From Bolinopsis microptera (Eukaryota > Ctenophora > Tentaculata > Lobata > Bolinopsidae), in NCBI RefSeq assembly GCF_026151205.1, contig NC_087072.1, positions 4,235,375-4,299,374 of the forward strand: DNA of 64,000 bases, written 5' to 3'. Of this stretch, positions 54,491 through 64,000 are shown in pieces. Every line of letters starts with the position of its first letter. Positions within the stretch are counted from its first letter, which is position 1. A program made the position numbers and the translations under genes. The notes beneath the pieces were generated by a model, which was given only the letters and a program-made list of their open reading frames with translations, did not search any database and had not been told where the DNA came from.

Positions 54491-54759
54491 AGACCTAGCT
54501 TGCAAATATATCCATCATTTACAATTATTTTTGGCACTATTTAGAGCTCATTAGGGCAAATAAATGCATGGCACAATTTTGGCACATGTTCCAAAAATGT
54601 TCCAAAAATGTTCCAAAAATCTGGATTCATCAACTCCCAACAGCAATTCAGAAGAGAACTGTGCCAGAGAGTTTAGATTAAGTAGGTTGGCACTACAACT
54701 TCTGATCAAAGAACCCAGCAAACACCAAATTGTTCCGCTGGTACTTATGGTTATTCTTA

Positions 54760-54930
54760 GGGGTCGTTCACATATTACGTAATTATTTTTTGGAACATTT
54801 TTACCCCCCCCCCCCCCCCTCCGTAATCAGTTTTACACATAGCTATTGTGTCAAAATTACATTAGCGTAATAATTTGGAAACCCCCCCCCCCCCCCCCCT
54901 CAGCTGATTACGTAATATGTGAACGACCCC
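54760..54930. mobile_element. 171-bp MITE with GGGGTCGTTCACATATTACG ends
   Basis: A 24-bp perfect terminal inverted repeat (GGGGTCGTTCACATATTACG, then TAAT) at both ends, flanked by TTA on each side, which may be the target duplication. The inside has two long C-runs (about 54806-54820 and 54882-54899). One end of the same family is seen at 24399. Elements with this terminus are widespread in invertebrates. Confidence 0.88.
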
Positions 54931-55333
54931 TTACGCCGGTTTGTAAAGCAGGCCTTGTTAGTGACTGGGAAAAATTGAATTTTCACAATATAAAACACCG
55001 ATCTGAACAAAATATCAACAATTATATAAAAAAGAATACAGAGGAACAATACTCTAGTATACCCCATGATTGATTAAAATAACACATGCAGATTGTATCG
55101 GTAGCATAGCACCCCAGCATATCCACATAAAACATTACAAAGCGTCCGCAAAAACAACTCTGGGAACTCTATATCAGGAGATTCAATACAAATAAAACGA
55201 TACAAAACACGAAATACTTCAACTAAACGGCGTTATCGGGTGAAGGTGGCGTTAAAATTAGTCTTTGATGAAAGCTGATATTTAAATAGTTGTCATTTGT
55301 GTGTATGGCCACTGCAAACAGCCAAGTGTCCGG

Positions 55334-57447
55334 CTATAAGTTAAATGCAGGCTTGAGTGTGCTCTGTAAGTCAGCAGGCACAACCTCCAGTAGTGTATCA
55401 ATGTGATTCTTTAGGTGGTCTTGTAATTCTGGGTTACTGCCAAGTCTCTGCAACGCATCGTGCCTGGGTAAAATATTTGACGTTATTAATTCGACAAAAG
55501 TCATATTTTACACATGATATTAAATTTATCGTAGAAAGATAACACTAATTTAGCGCGGATTGAAGTTTACACAGATGATTTAAGCTTTTGATGGCAGCAG
55601 TGTAATGCAGCAGTGTAATGCAGCAGTGTAATGCAGCAGTGTAATGCAGCAGTGTAATGCAGCAGTGTAATGCAGCTCAAGTGAAGATCGTTTACTCTCA
55701 GTTTAACACATTAGTACGTGATAATGCCACACAAGAAAGATGGGCGTGCCGCGTGCTTCCATTAAGCTATCTAACTTCGTTACTAGGACGCATCAATCAG
55801 CTAATTGTAACACCATCGGAAAAGAAAGTTGTGCCAACACAGCTGTTTCTTTATTTTCGCCGATGTAAAAAGAGTGTCTCATTAATTTAGAGCTGGGCGC
55901 TTCCAATAAAGTGTAATTAATTTCTGCAATAATTAATTAATTAAGAGCTGGGTGCTTCCGATAAAGTGTAATTAATTTCTGTACTAATTTAGTCTTGTTG
56001 CGTTGTGTAACAGCTGGAAGTTGTGCAGATATTGCAAATTATACGTTTACAAGTGTTAGTATAACAGTGAGCAGGAGAACATGATATTGTCACAGTTTCG
56101 GTACATTCAATAATACGATTATCGAACAGGAGATATAATCAGTATCGAAGAATGCAAGCCACACAATATTAAGGATAGAATGATTCAATTTCTACAAAGG
56201 GGTATCACGGGCAAAGGCCATGATTTACTCCAGATTTTCTTGCAAAATGCCAGAAAAACCGGACCAGTTTATTACTATACTGAGAGCTATCTTCCTGGTT
56301 CAGCTAAATTGCGGACTTTCAGCCGCGCGTCAACATAATTAAATCGAGCCTCTCATCTTCCACCAGCTAATTTTATTAAACATCACAAAAAGCGGTAACT
56401 TGAACTCAGGTACCTGTCTCGTATCCAAAGTAACATATCCACTATCTCAACTTCGTGTCTATCAGTCTTCCAGCTGTACAGATCCGCCTCACTAAGCTGC
56501 TGAACGTGTAACAACTCCAACCTGAGAGAACAGAAACAATTATAGAATATAAGAACAATATAGAACAATACAAGAACATTTATAGAATATAGTCTGGTAG
56601 TAGTTGAGTGGTAGATGCTCTCCAATCAGCTGAAACGCCTGCTACATTAGTCGCGGCAATCAGTGTACAATAATTTAGGATCTGACCACTACTGACTAAT
56701 AAAGACAACCCCCCCCCCCCCCCCCCCCCGGCCACCCTGCCCCTACAAATAACGACCATCTTACATGTGATTTACAACTGATTCTCAGATCATATTGTGT
56801 AATGTGAATAATATCTTGCTTGGCTGGATTGAATTGACTGGTAGTGGTAGTGGCACGTGCTATACAACACATGTAGTCATGTGTAACTGAGTGTGTAATG
56901 AGAGATCAGATTTGTAGAGATAGGGGAGGTTGTAAACTGCAAGCCAGTCATTCCAACACCAACCACACGATGTTACGTAGTGTGTAATGTGTGTGTTTAA
57001 TGTGCACAATGAACATTGTGTGTGTATTATACAATAGATCAAATGGATGTAGTTCCTGATACATGCACTGTAAACAAGGATGTTTACTGTTTGCGTTTAG
57101 TGCGGAATGTAGTGTGAAGTGTTTGTACAATGGAACCATGATGGAATGTGGAGGTATGCTGGAATGTTGCGTGTTTTATGGGTCACACCAGCTGCACTGA
57201 TATCATAAACTTGCTACGAGCTCAACCTCAGCCTACACTGGGACATTATTAATTAATACACCTGCAGCTGGACCACTACACTCACTGGCCACAGTATGAA
57301 ATTAATGTAAGCTTGCGACTCATTGTTGCTGTAATACAGTAATACATTACACATGTTCACGTACCTCAGAATACATTAATACGCCACAATAGGAGCGGGA
57401 AAGAGTGCTAAAACATTCCTTAGTTTGATCTTCCCAGTCGTGCGGAT
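55334..57447 (-). CDS. unrecognised multi-exon gene, 3' part
   Basis: Minus-strand exons supported by frame and splice sites: 57447-57365 ('PHDWEDQTKECFSTLSRSYC..MYSE'), probably 57318-57262 ('SQAYINFILWP..'), 56521 or 56513 to 56414 ('LELLHVQQLSEADLYSWKTD..LLWIRDR') and last exon 55463-55334 ('HDALQRLGSNPELQDHLKNH'..'STLKPAFNL' then TAG). The join 56414/55463 is phase-perfect (AG|G). The acceptor near 56513-56521 is uncertain, since only the 56513 choice is in phase with the exon before it. The product is helical and acidic with no motif I can name. The 5' end was not found; it may lie upstream of 57453. Confidence 0.55.
55590..55676 (+). repeat. 13-bp tandem repeat
   Basis: Six to seven units of CAGCAGTGTAATG inside the long last intron of the minus-strand gene. 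Confidence 0.95.
55888..55990 (+). repeat. tandem duplication
   Basis: GAGCTGGGCGCTTCCAATAA, then AGTGTAATTAATTTCTG, is repeated about 56 bp later as GAGCTGGGTGCTTCCGATAA with the same continuation. Confidence 0.8.
56709..56729 (+). repeat. homopolymer tract of 21 C
   Basis: An uninterrupted run of C within an intron of the minus-strand gene. Poly-C runs are unusually common in this window (also 11028-11165, 54806, 54882, 63248). Confidence 0.95.
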
Positions 57448-57452
57448 CTAGA

Positions 57453-58237
57453 GAATGGTCAACTTAAAGAATCACACATTTTACGTCGGCCAGTGCAGCA
57501 ATCCACCGAATATTTTAATGACGGAAGATTTACCGCAGATCCGTTACACACAGGATCTAGGATATCACTGAGATTCCAGCCAAATTCCTTTGTTCCACCT
57601 TTGCGCTATCACAAGAACAATGCTAGAAACTACTGGAATATGTGGTAATTCTACGAAACACAAAGAGCAAGATGAGCGGGTGGAATGTAAGGTGCCAGTT
57701 TGTGCTTTAATCACAACCTGGCTCAGGAGCATGTCCAGGGGCTAGGAAATGAGCGTTAATGATAAAATGTGAGTGAAACAAGTGCACATTTTTACTGATC
57801 GTAGATTATGCCTTACGCCTAATATTCCCTAATCACCATCGACTGACGGAAACATGATCATCAAAAGCGAACTGAGACTAACTTTCTACTTTAAAATATA
57901 GAATAATGTCACATAAAACCTAGAGTGACATGTGCTCTGCCAGCCAAGCTGTACTATTCTGTTAGTATAATAATACTCGATTGGTGCATATTATGTGGGT
58001 ATGCGGGTATGACGTTATAAGATGAAAGCTATTCTACTCAGAATGACAGCTGCGTTGCCAGCCAAACGAAGCTGCTTTGCTATTGTGATAATTTCAACAT
58101 ATGCTAACTTAGCTATATTATAATGAGCCCATTTCTCAGTCAATCAAATTCTGTTCGAGTCTCTTCTTTGGCAAAATGGGTCGATGTTTTCCCTTTTTTT
58201 GTGCATTGTGTGTGCTGTTAATGAGATTAGAGACGCT
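57453..58237. other. unannotated stretch
   Basis: It may hold upstream exons of the minus-strand gene, but I could not identify one with matching phase. Confidence 0.35.
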
Positions 58238-59157
58238 GGGGGGGATGCAACGTCAATTAATGTCAATTAATGTCAATTAATGTCAATTAATGTCAATTAA
58301 TGTCAATTAATGTCAATTAATGTCAATTAATGTCAATTAATGTCAATTAATGTCAATTAATGTCAATTAATGTCAATTAATGTCAATTAATGTCGATGTC
58401 AGTTTTGCAAAATTTTGGAATACTGACATTAATTGACACGATATTTTTCGACCAAAGATTATGTAGTTCTACCATATTTTTAGCACTTTAGAACGTTTAT
58501 ATCATCAATTTATTCACTACTATCACATATGGAAATGTGAAATGTGAAAAAATTCAGATCATTAAACAATAAAACTAAAATAATACGGTTTTCCGAAATT
58601 TAATTTTCTTAAATGGGCGTGGCCATCCAAGGGCGTGGTTCTCAACATCATCAGAACTTAAAACCCACATTAAACGAAATGCCTTCATGACATTTATATT
58701 TGAATAACGAATCTTAAACAGCTAGCATTACTCCTTCATACTAAAAAAGCCGATTCTAGATATTTTACCTGTATAAGAAACCAATAAAATATGGGTGTGG
58801 CCGGTGGGGACCGAAGATGGAAGAGTTTGAAACTGAAATTTTTGTTTGGTGGTCTTTGAACCTAAGGATCAACAGATAAGAACATACTCATAATTATTCA
58901 AGGACATTTTGTTTTTTGAACCGGTCTAACTTACATAGACGTGAATATCTTGAATATTTATCGAATAATGATAATCTCAAATTTCAAGACAAATTAATGT
59001 CAATTAATGTCAATTAATGTCAATTAATGTCAATTAATGTCAATTAATGTCAATTAATGTCAATTAATGTCAATTAATGTCAATTAATGTCAATTAATGT
59101 CAATGTCAGTTTGGGGTTTTTATGGAATACTGACATTAATTGACGTTGCATCCCCCC
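58238..59157. mobile_element. hAT-type MITE (920 bp) built of TGTCAATTAA arrays
   Basis: The ends are GGGGGGATGCAACGTCAATT and its complement, bordered by a perfect 8-bp target duplication GAGACGCT (58230-58237 and 59158-59165), the size typical of hAT transposases. Inside are two 10-bp arrays of TGTCAATTAA: about 14 units at 58252-58394 and about 11 units at 58990-59103. Each is followed by TGTCAGTTTTG..GGAATACTGACATTAATTGA, a hairpin-forming phrase. The middle 550 bp is unique and non-coding. Confidence 0.93.
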
Positions 59158-59288
59158 GAGACGCTAGATTAAATCAATTTCAATTAATTTGTAATCCGTT
59201 TTCACATAAGAACTTCGACTTAATATTGTCAGTTTAATTTCAGACATAATTTTTGTTATAACCAGTTACATTTTCGCAGCGGTAAATT

Positions 59289-59461
59289 ATGACAGATTTG
59301 GCTCGAAGTGAATGCAGTTCCTGTGGTCAAAAAGGATCAGATTTAAAAAGATGTCAAGCTTGTGGTAATACTGTGGAACCTGTAAATCAGTGAGATATTG
59401 CAGCGTTGTCTGTCAGAAGCGTGATTGGGGTAACCATAAGAAAAGTTGCAGCGTTTTGAAG
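59289..59461 (+). pseudogene. MYND zinc-finger exon with internal frame break
   Basis: From ATG 59289 the frame gives 'SECSSCGQKGSDLKRCQACG', the first two Cys pairs of a MYND finger, and stops at TGA 59391. In another frame, 59384-59461 gives 'KSVRYCSVVCQKRDWGNHKK' and 'SCSVLK', the remaining MYND residues (YC-x3-C-x7-H-x3-C), ending at a donor-like AAG|GTATAT. Removing about 20 bases (59364-59383) would restore standard MYND spacing, so a small insertion or an unusual intron separates the halves. MYND fingers mediate protein-protein contacts. The gene may continue at 59584. Confidence 0.7.
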
Positions 59462-59583
59462 GTATATCCCATCTACGAAAAGGACTGTGCAATTAATACC
59501 AATATTTGAGTATTAGTTACCTCACGAGTGAAGTTATAGGACACAGAAAGAAAGCAATTGGAAATTCAGTCTAAACAAATGAG

Positions 59584-59646
59584 AACATGATCGTGAAGAT
59601 TCAAACTTCTTTGGGCCTGCAAGATTTAGCCGTCTATAATGAATCT
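59584..59646 (+). pseudogene. possible second exon of the MYND gene, left part
   Basis: After an AG at 59582-59583 the frame reads 'NMIVKIQTSLGLQDLAVYNE' and then Ser, and is cut at 59646 by the 3.6-kb element. It resumes in frame after the duplicated TGAATCT at 63267. Confidence 0.45.
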
Positions 59647-60063
59647 GGGGGGGTGTAACCCAAAAAAACCCAAAAAAACCCAAAAAAACCCAATCCCAGT
59701 ATTACCTTTTTCAGGGTAGGAGTTGGGTTTTTTTGGGTTTTTTACAAATTTTTCATTTGAAGGAAATAAAATCATGTAGGCACCTAGCAAAACAATTATC
59801 AGTACAACATCACTGTTGTGGTTCATCACTACAACATCACAATAGATATAATCGCTTAAATATCACCCAAAAGCAGTATTTTATTCACTGATGTGCTCAG
59901 AAGAAGTTGGCCATCCAGATATGATATCAGCCATATGTAATGCTCACTTCGATGGCCATGGCAAATTGAGTTAGTAGGGACGCAACTCACTGATGACCCC
60001 AACCCTGACCGCAACCGGTACGAGTTCTTCTCACCTTCACGATCTCTGTTTCCGTTTTCCTGA

Positions 60064-60708
60064 TCATCCGCTGAACGAGAAACCATGCTCTATCTCCAAC
60101 TGAAAGAATCTTACAGTTACCATCAGCTGCATGATCGCATGTGATATTAAGTGATATCTTCGCTTGTTTATGGCCCTGGAGTCGCTAAAATCTTGACTGG
60201 GATGGCATTCGATCTCGCCCTCCATTGAGGCAAACCTCAACAGCCGTATCATGATGCAGAGCATCACAATACACAGTTACTATTTTCGCCCATTCCTTTG
60301 ATGAGTCAATATCCTCCACTTCCTCTTCTTCATCATCTGTTTCCGCTTCGTCACTCTCTGCTCCGTCAGAAGATGTTTGGAAAGCTTCTCCTTCAAAGCT
60401 ATAGTGTTCTTGAAGGAGTTCTCTACCCCTTGACTCTTGAGACTCCCTTCTTCATAGCTTGTAACAATCTTGGGATTGAAGTATCTTTACCTCTAAATGG
60501 TTTCTGCTTTCGGATGCGGTATAACAAGCTTGTTGCGAGGGTGGGCAACTGTTACAGGGATCAAACTTTTGCCGAGTGCATCAAGCTCGAGGGAACGCAA
60601 ACGGTTTGATTTGCCCATGCCAACCAACATATCCTTAGACCACAGATTAGTTCTAATGCCTGCAAGGAGGCCTATGCGCAGGAAAGCATAAAGTTTGCTC
60701 GCAGGCAT
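60064..60708 (-). CDS. unidentified frame inside the 3.6-kb element
   Basis: Minus-strand frames at 60708-60493 ('LLAGIRTNLWSKDMLVGMGK', 'ALGKSLIPVTVAHPRNKLVI') and the open stretch below it have the look of broken protein sequence, with Lys-rich helical segments ('KKRKWRILTHQRNGRK' region). I cannot assign a family; it could be a decayed element protein. Confidence 0.3.
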
Positions 60709-60719
60709 CGGATGTAAAC

Positions 60720-61632
60720 AGCCGGGGCATAAAGTGTTGATAACTGTTGTCAGCTGTTACACTGAGAATGTACAGCATCAGACCCTCGACTGTAATAATC
60801 GCATCGTCAAAATTTTACAAGTAGGCAGGTGGTCTTTCAATGGTTGTGTGAAGCTTAGGTGGCCCAAGGCGTCACCGCTGGATAGAAGCTGGGTGGAAGC
60901 CCTGGTCTGATGTGAGCCTCCCAGAACTTTGAAAAGGGGTATCCTGCTGGTGCCCTCTTCCAGACACTCATCGGACAGCATGATGAAAGCCACTACCTCC
61001 GCGTGCTGAAGACTGGATACTGGACAGGGGGTCCAGGCTAAAGGCAGGACGATCTACGGGAGACATTGAGCCCCGGTAGTTCAATAATTTGATCTATTGA
61101 CTCCTTAACTCTTGGTCTACAAGAGGCTTTGAGACTCGTAAATCTTTACTGTGGATTGCACAGTAGCTAAAGAGGTGTTGGCTGTTACCCTGTTCAATCT
61201 AGTCTACTATGACCCAGCTAGACTGGACCACACTCTGGTGGTCAGGATACGGCTCCCTATGCCCGGGGTACCGGCTAACGAGGTAGTCAGGGGAAGGGTT
61301 AGTCCCCGCTAAAGTGTAGCTCTGTTCTCACTCTAACCTCCTTATGCTTTGGGATAAAATCGGAAAGTCCCACACTGGAGCAGGTGACGATTGGGTAAGG
61401 ATTACAACTGATGCTGTTGGGTAGAAAAAGGAAGTGTCACATTTATCTTGTATAGCATATTATGTTCGTGCAATTACATGCTCAAGATACCCAAGATATT
61501 ATGGTGAGAGTTAAAGATGGCTATTGTTCAAGCGGATGCCCTTAACCTTTTAGTGGCGCAAGAGTTAAGAACACAATCCACTGCCAATGTGCAGGGGACT
61601 GCACAGGATTGTGAGCCAACTGAAAAGTCAAG
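60720..61632 (+). mobile_element. probable LINE 5' region
   Basis: No open frame of note. It lies directly before a LINE endonuclease start and is of normal complexity. I infer that it is the 5' untranslated region of the decayed LINE. Confidence 0.3.
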
Positions 61633-62860
61633 ATGAAGTTTATCAACAGCTTAAGGGTTAAAGCCCCTTATTTTTCTAGTGGAAGTGGTTGCCGGGGTAA
61701 TTACGCTGCTATTACAGAAGCTGATGACTCGGTCTCCACATCACGACAACCTATTTCTACAGAAAGTCAAACAAGAAAACATCAAAAAAATATGAACATC
61801 AATTGTATTGTATCATGTAAAAGGACTGCTAAGGTTAGCACATTTAACATAAGAACAGCCAGAGAACAGCACAAACGCATCGAACTTGCAGAACTATTTT
61901 CTCGAAGCAAGCTGCACATCCTTGGCCTGCAAGAATCGAACATCGGGTAGTGCATGCTGATTGCTGAGAATACCAGAATAGAAAAGATGAACAAAGGGAT
62001 TCATCCAGTGATATCATCTGCGTGGAGAAACGCAGCTGGCGCTTCTAATGGGAGAGTAGGAATCATCTTGACGAGGACAGCAGCGCATATGAGGCTATAA
62101 GTCTTATAAAATTATAAAATCTTACAGCGCAAGGATCCTCACCATGTCTCTTAATGGAAAGCCCAGGCTCACTGTCATCACATGCTACAGTCCTACAGAA
62201 GCCTCATCTGATGAGGAGGCATGAAATCTTTTTTGTCTAAAACCAAGCATCTTACAGTTAATTTAGTAGGAGAGGAGCCACACACAATAATTTCTAAGGA
62301 CGGACATGCCTTAGAAGAAGTTGAGGATTTTAGTACAACGGAGCACGACTTTAGGTTACGCAAGGCCAAGGCATGGGCTGCCTACCACAAAATGTAGGCT
62401 ATATGGAGGTCCAATTTGCGCCGAGATTTAAAGATCCGTCTGTTCAAGTTACGGTTGAATCAATCTTCCTGTATGGAACGAGAACGTGGACAATAACAGA
62501 ATCTTTGAAGAAAAGAATAGACGGATGTTACAGTAGAATGCTTCGGATGGCCCTAAACGTGGACTGGAGAGGACATCGCACCAACAAGGAGGTCTTTGGA
62601 TCACTCCCAAGAGTTATTTCGAAGATACAGGCCAGAAGAATGAGGTTGGCTGGGCACATCCAGCGACATGATGACCTGGCAGCACACCAACTTCTCCTTT
62701 GGGAACCTAGGGAGGGGTAGACCACCGCTCACCTTCGTCGATAACCTAATAAGTGACACTGGATTAAGAACACTAGGGAGATTAAGGAGCTTATGGCGGA
62801 CAGAAAGCTTTGGAGACACATCATCGAGACTCGGACTCTGAAGCCGCCTTAAGTCAAGTA
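61633..62860 (+). mobile_element. decayed LINE: endonuclease start joined to ORF2 C-terminus
   Basis: Frame 61633-61950 contains 'VSTFNIRTAREQHKRIELAE' and 'SKLHILGLQE', the start of an APE-type endonuclease. Pieces of the same domain follow in shifted frames ('NGRVGIILTRTA', 'KPRLTVITCYSPTEA'). Then, without any reverse-transcriptase palm motifs, frame 62373-62720 has 'ESIFLYGTRTWTITESLKKR', 'GCYSRMLRMALNVDW' and 'RRMRLAGHIQRHDDL', the C-terminal block of the same ORF2 type. A large internal deletion and several frameshifts make it dead. Confidence 0.8.
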
Positions 62861-63259
62861 ATTTAAGTCATGTGCTTTGACTTGCCCTTGACCTTCGTCA
62901 TAGCCTCCTTTCATGACAGGAGAACACATTTGCCACGTTTGGCACATTTCCACTTTGTGCATTTATATATGGATTATATCTCGATGAACGAGACATCCTG
63001 TTTGCTATCGTGATAACATACTATCAATATAGACACACTTATATAATACTATGTAAACTATCTATTAAGTTAAGACATGAGAACAACACGTAGGTAAGAC
63101 TCAGTGGGAAATAATTCACATTCAATACAATTAATGAAATGGCTAGAATTTTGTTTAAATTTTGTTTAAAAAACCCAAAAAAACCCAAAAAAACCCAATC
63201 CCAGTATTACCTTTTCTTGGGTAGGAGTTGGGTTTTTTTGGGTTACACCCCCCCCCCCC

Positions 63260-63339
63260 TGAATCTAAAGAGTACTATGCTCACATTCCAACATCTGACA
63301 AAAACCACCAAGTGATAAATGACAGGATCCTGAGAGAAG
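63260..63339 (+). pseudogene. possible second exon of the MYND gene, right part
   Basis: Following the duplicated TGAATCT, the frame continues without stop as 'KEYYAHIPTSDKNHQVINDR' and 'ILREG' to a GAAG|GTTTAA donor-like site. The residue mix looks coding, unlike the flanks. Confidence 0.4.
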
Positions 63340-63407
63340 GTTTAAGGGGGCCGGGGGGGTCTTCATCAAAATTCTCTCGAAATTGACTTTATAGTTGTTT
63401 CTGGTAG

Positions 63408-64000
63408 AAGGGAGTGATATCTACCAGCTGCTTTTGGTCCCATGGAAAAATATTGTTCCTAGCCGAAATTATTGCCGGTCTAAGGTCAGCGCTTATGTGT
63501 ATTTGTATTGCGCGAGCGATTTTCAATCGCAAATTCTAAAAATCGAGTCTAAAAATCTATCTTCTCCTACATTTTTTGAGCAATCACCCTGAAACTTTCA
63601 GGATATGTTCTAGGGACCATTTAGAAGATTTGATCGAGCCAAAATTTTGAGATAGGCCTTTAAAAATTTTTTATTCAATTTTGAAAATCTTGGACCAGAA
63701 AAAATCGTAAAAAAACGAGGTCCAAGATTTTCAAAATTGAATAAAAAAATTTTAAAGGCCTATCTCAAAATTTTGGCTCGATCAAATCTTCTAAATGGTC
63801 CCTAGAACATATCCTAAAAGTTTCAGGGTGATTGCTCAAAAAATGTAGGAGAAGATAGATTTTTAGACTCGATTTTCAGAATTTGCGATTGAAAATCGCT
63901 CGCGCAATACAATTACACATAAGCGCTGACCTTAGACCAGCGATAATTTCGGCTAGGAACAATATTTTTCCATGGGACCAAAAGCAGCTGGTATATATCA
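63408..64000. mobile_element. foldback element, cut by the window edge
   Basis: 63408-63696 and 63719-64000 are almost perfect reverse complements around a 22-bp centre, for example GTTCTAGGGACCATTTAGAA and CGCGAGCGATTTTCAATCGC on the left. The arms are at least 280 bp and continue past 64000; the true left limit is therefore unknown. No coding content. Confidence 0.88.

Larger units (their letters stand above)
59647..63259. mobile_element. 3.6-kb element with GGGTGTAACCC termini
   Basis: The left end GGGGGGGTGTAACCCAAAAA and the right end, its complement, are flanked by a perfect 7-bp duplication TGAATCT (59640-59646 and 63260-63266). Just inside both ends lies the same unit CCCAATCCCAGTATTACC..GGGTAGGAGTTGGG, itself a hairpin with AAAAAAACCC repeats. 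The interior holds an unidentified minus-strand frame and a decayed LINE. No transposase is recognised, so the class is open; the duplication length suggests a hAT-like or related cut-and-paste element. Confidence 0.75.

Noticed and set aside
58252-59103. CRISPR-like array
   Set aside because: The 10-bp units are contiguous with no spacers; this is a eukaryotic MITE with a target duplication.
1-64000. tRNA or rRNA genes
   Set aside because: I looked for cloverleaf B-box-like and rRNA-like stretches and found none that I could fold or recognise; a covariance scan was not possible here.

Overview
The window is animal nuclear DNA: AT-rich, with small multi-exon genes (phase-consistent GT-AG introns, many only 50-400 bp), an intronless innexin and a very dense load of transposons, foldback elements and tandem repeats. 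The innexin (gap-junction channel) rules out bacteria, plants and fungi. Its wording, the compact genes and the intron style suggest an early-branching invertebrate. I favour a ctenophore, but that is inference; a cnidarian is the main alternative.

Left part (1-21 kb) holds nearly all host genes. A LINE ORF1 fragment and short dispersed repeats (1-1.7 kb) come first. Then follow an atypical dual-specificity phosphatase in five exons (1997-3365), an unrecognised Lys/Pro-rich protein in five exons (3384-5203), a 2.8-kb foldback element with 1.1-kb arms (6279-9061), and directly behind it a complete DNAJC11 homologue in 13 exons (9181-15499, 541 codons reconstructed). A Tc1/mariner-type MITE (16268-17044) separates this from a minus-strand cluster in which an innexin (18532-19809) lies between two paralogous three-exon genes resembling the axonemal protein CFAP141 (17487-18137 and 20007-20827).

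Middle part (21-49 kb) is almost entirely mobile DNA. It contains LINE tails in inverted orientation around an 8-bp microsatellite; a Penelope-like GIY-YIG ORF split by a LINE; a second near-identical LINE copy 4.3 kb away, inserted in a dispersed repeat; nested inverted-repeat elements; a GC-rich foldback; and a very young LTR element without visible pol (41708-48652, 1.87-kb LTRs, 5-bp target duplication CTTGG) that looks like a large non-autonomous retrotransposon derivative.

Right part (49-64 kb) has a 331-bp satellite in two head-to-head arrays (about 1.8 and 1.7 kb) around a 0.7-kb spacer. After that come a 171-bp MITE, a minus-strand multi-exon gene I cannot name (55334-57447), a 920-bp hAT-type MITE built of TGTCAATTAA repeats with a perfect 8-bp target duplication, and a MYND zinc-finger gene fragment. 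That fragment's second exon appears to be interrupted by a 3.6-kb element, which in turn contains a decayed LINE. The window ends inside another foldback element.

How genes relate: no operon logic applies. The clearest functional grouping is the two CFAP141-like genes (cilia), consistent with a heavily ciliated animal. The main story is architectural: palindromes, nested insertions and tandem amplification of splice-site sequence inside a mitochondrial-chaperone gene.
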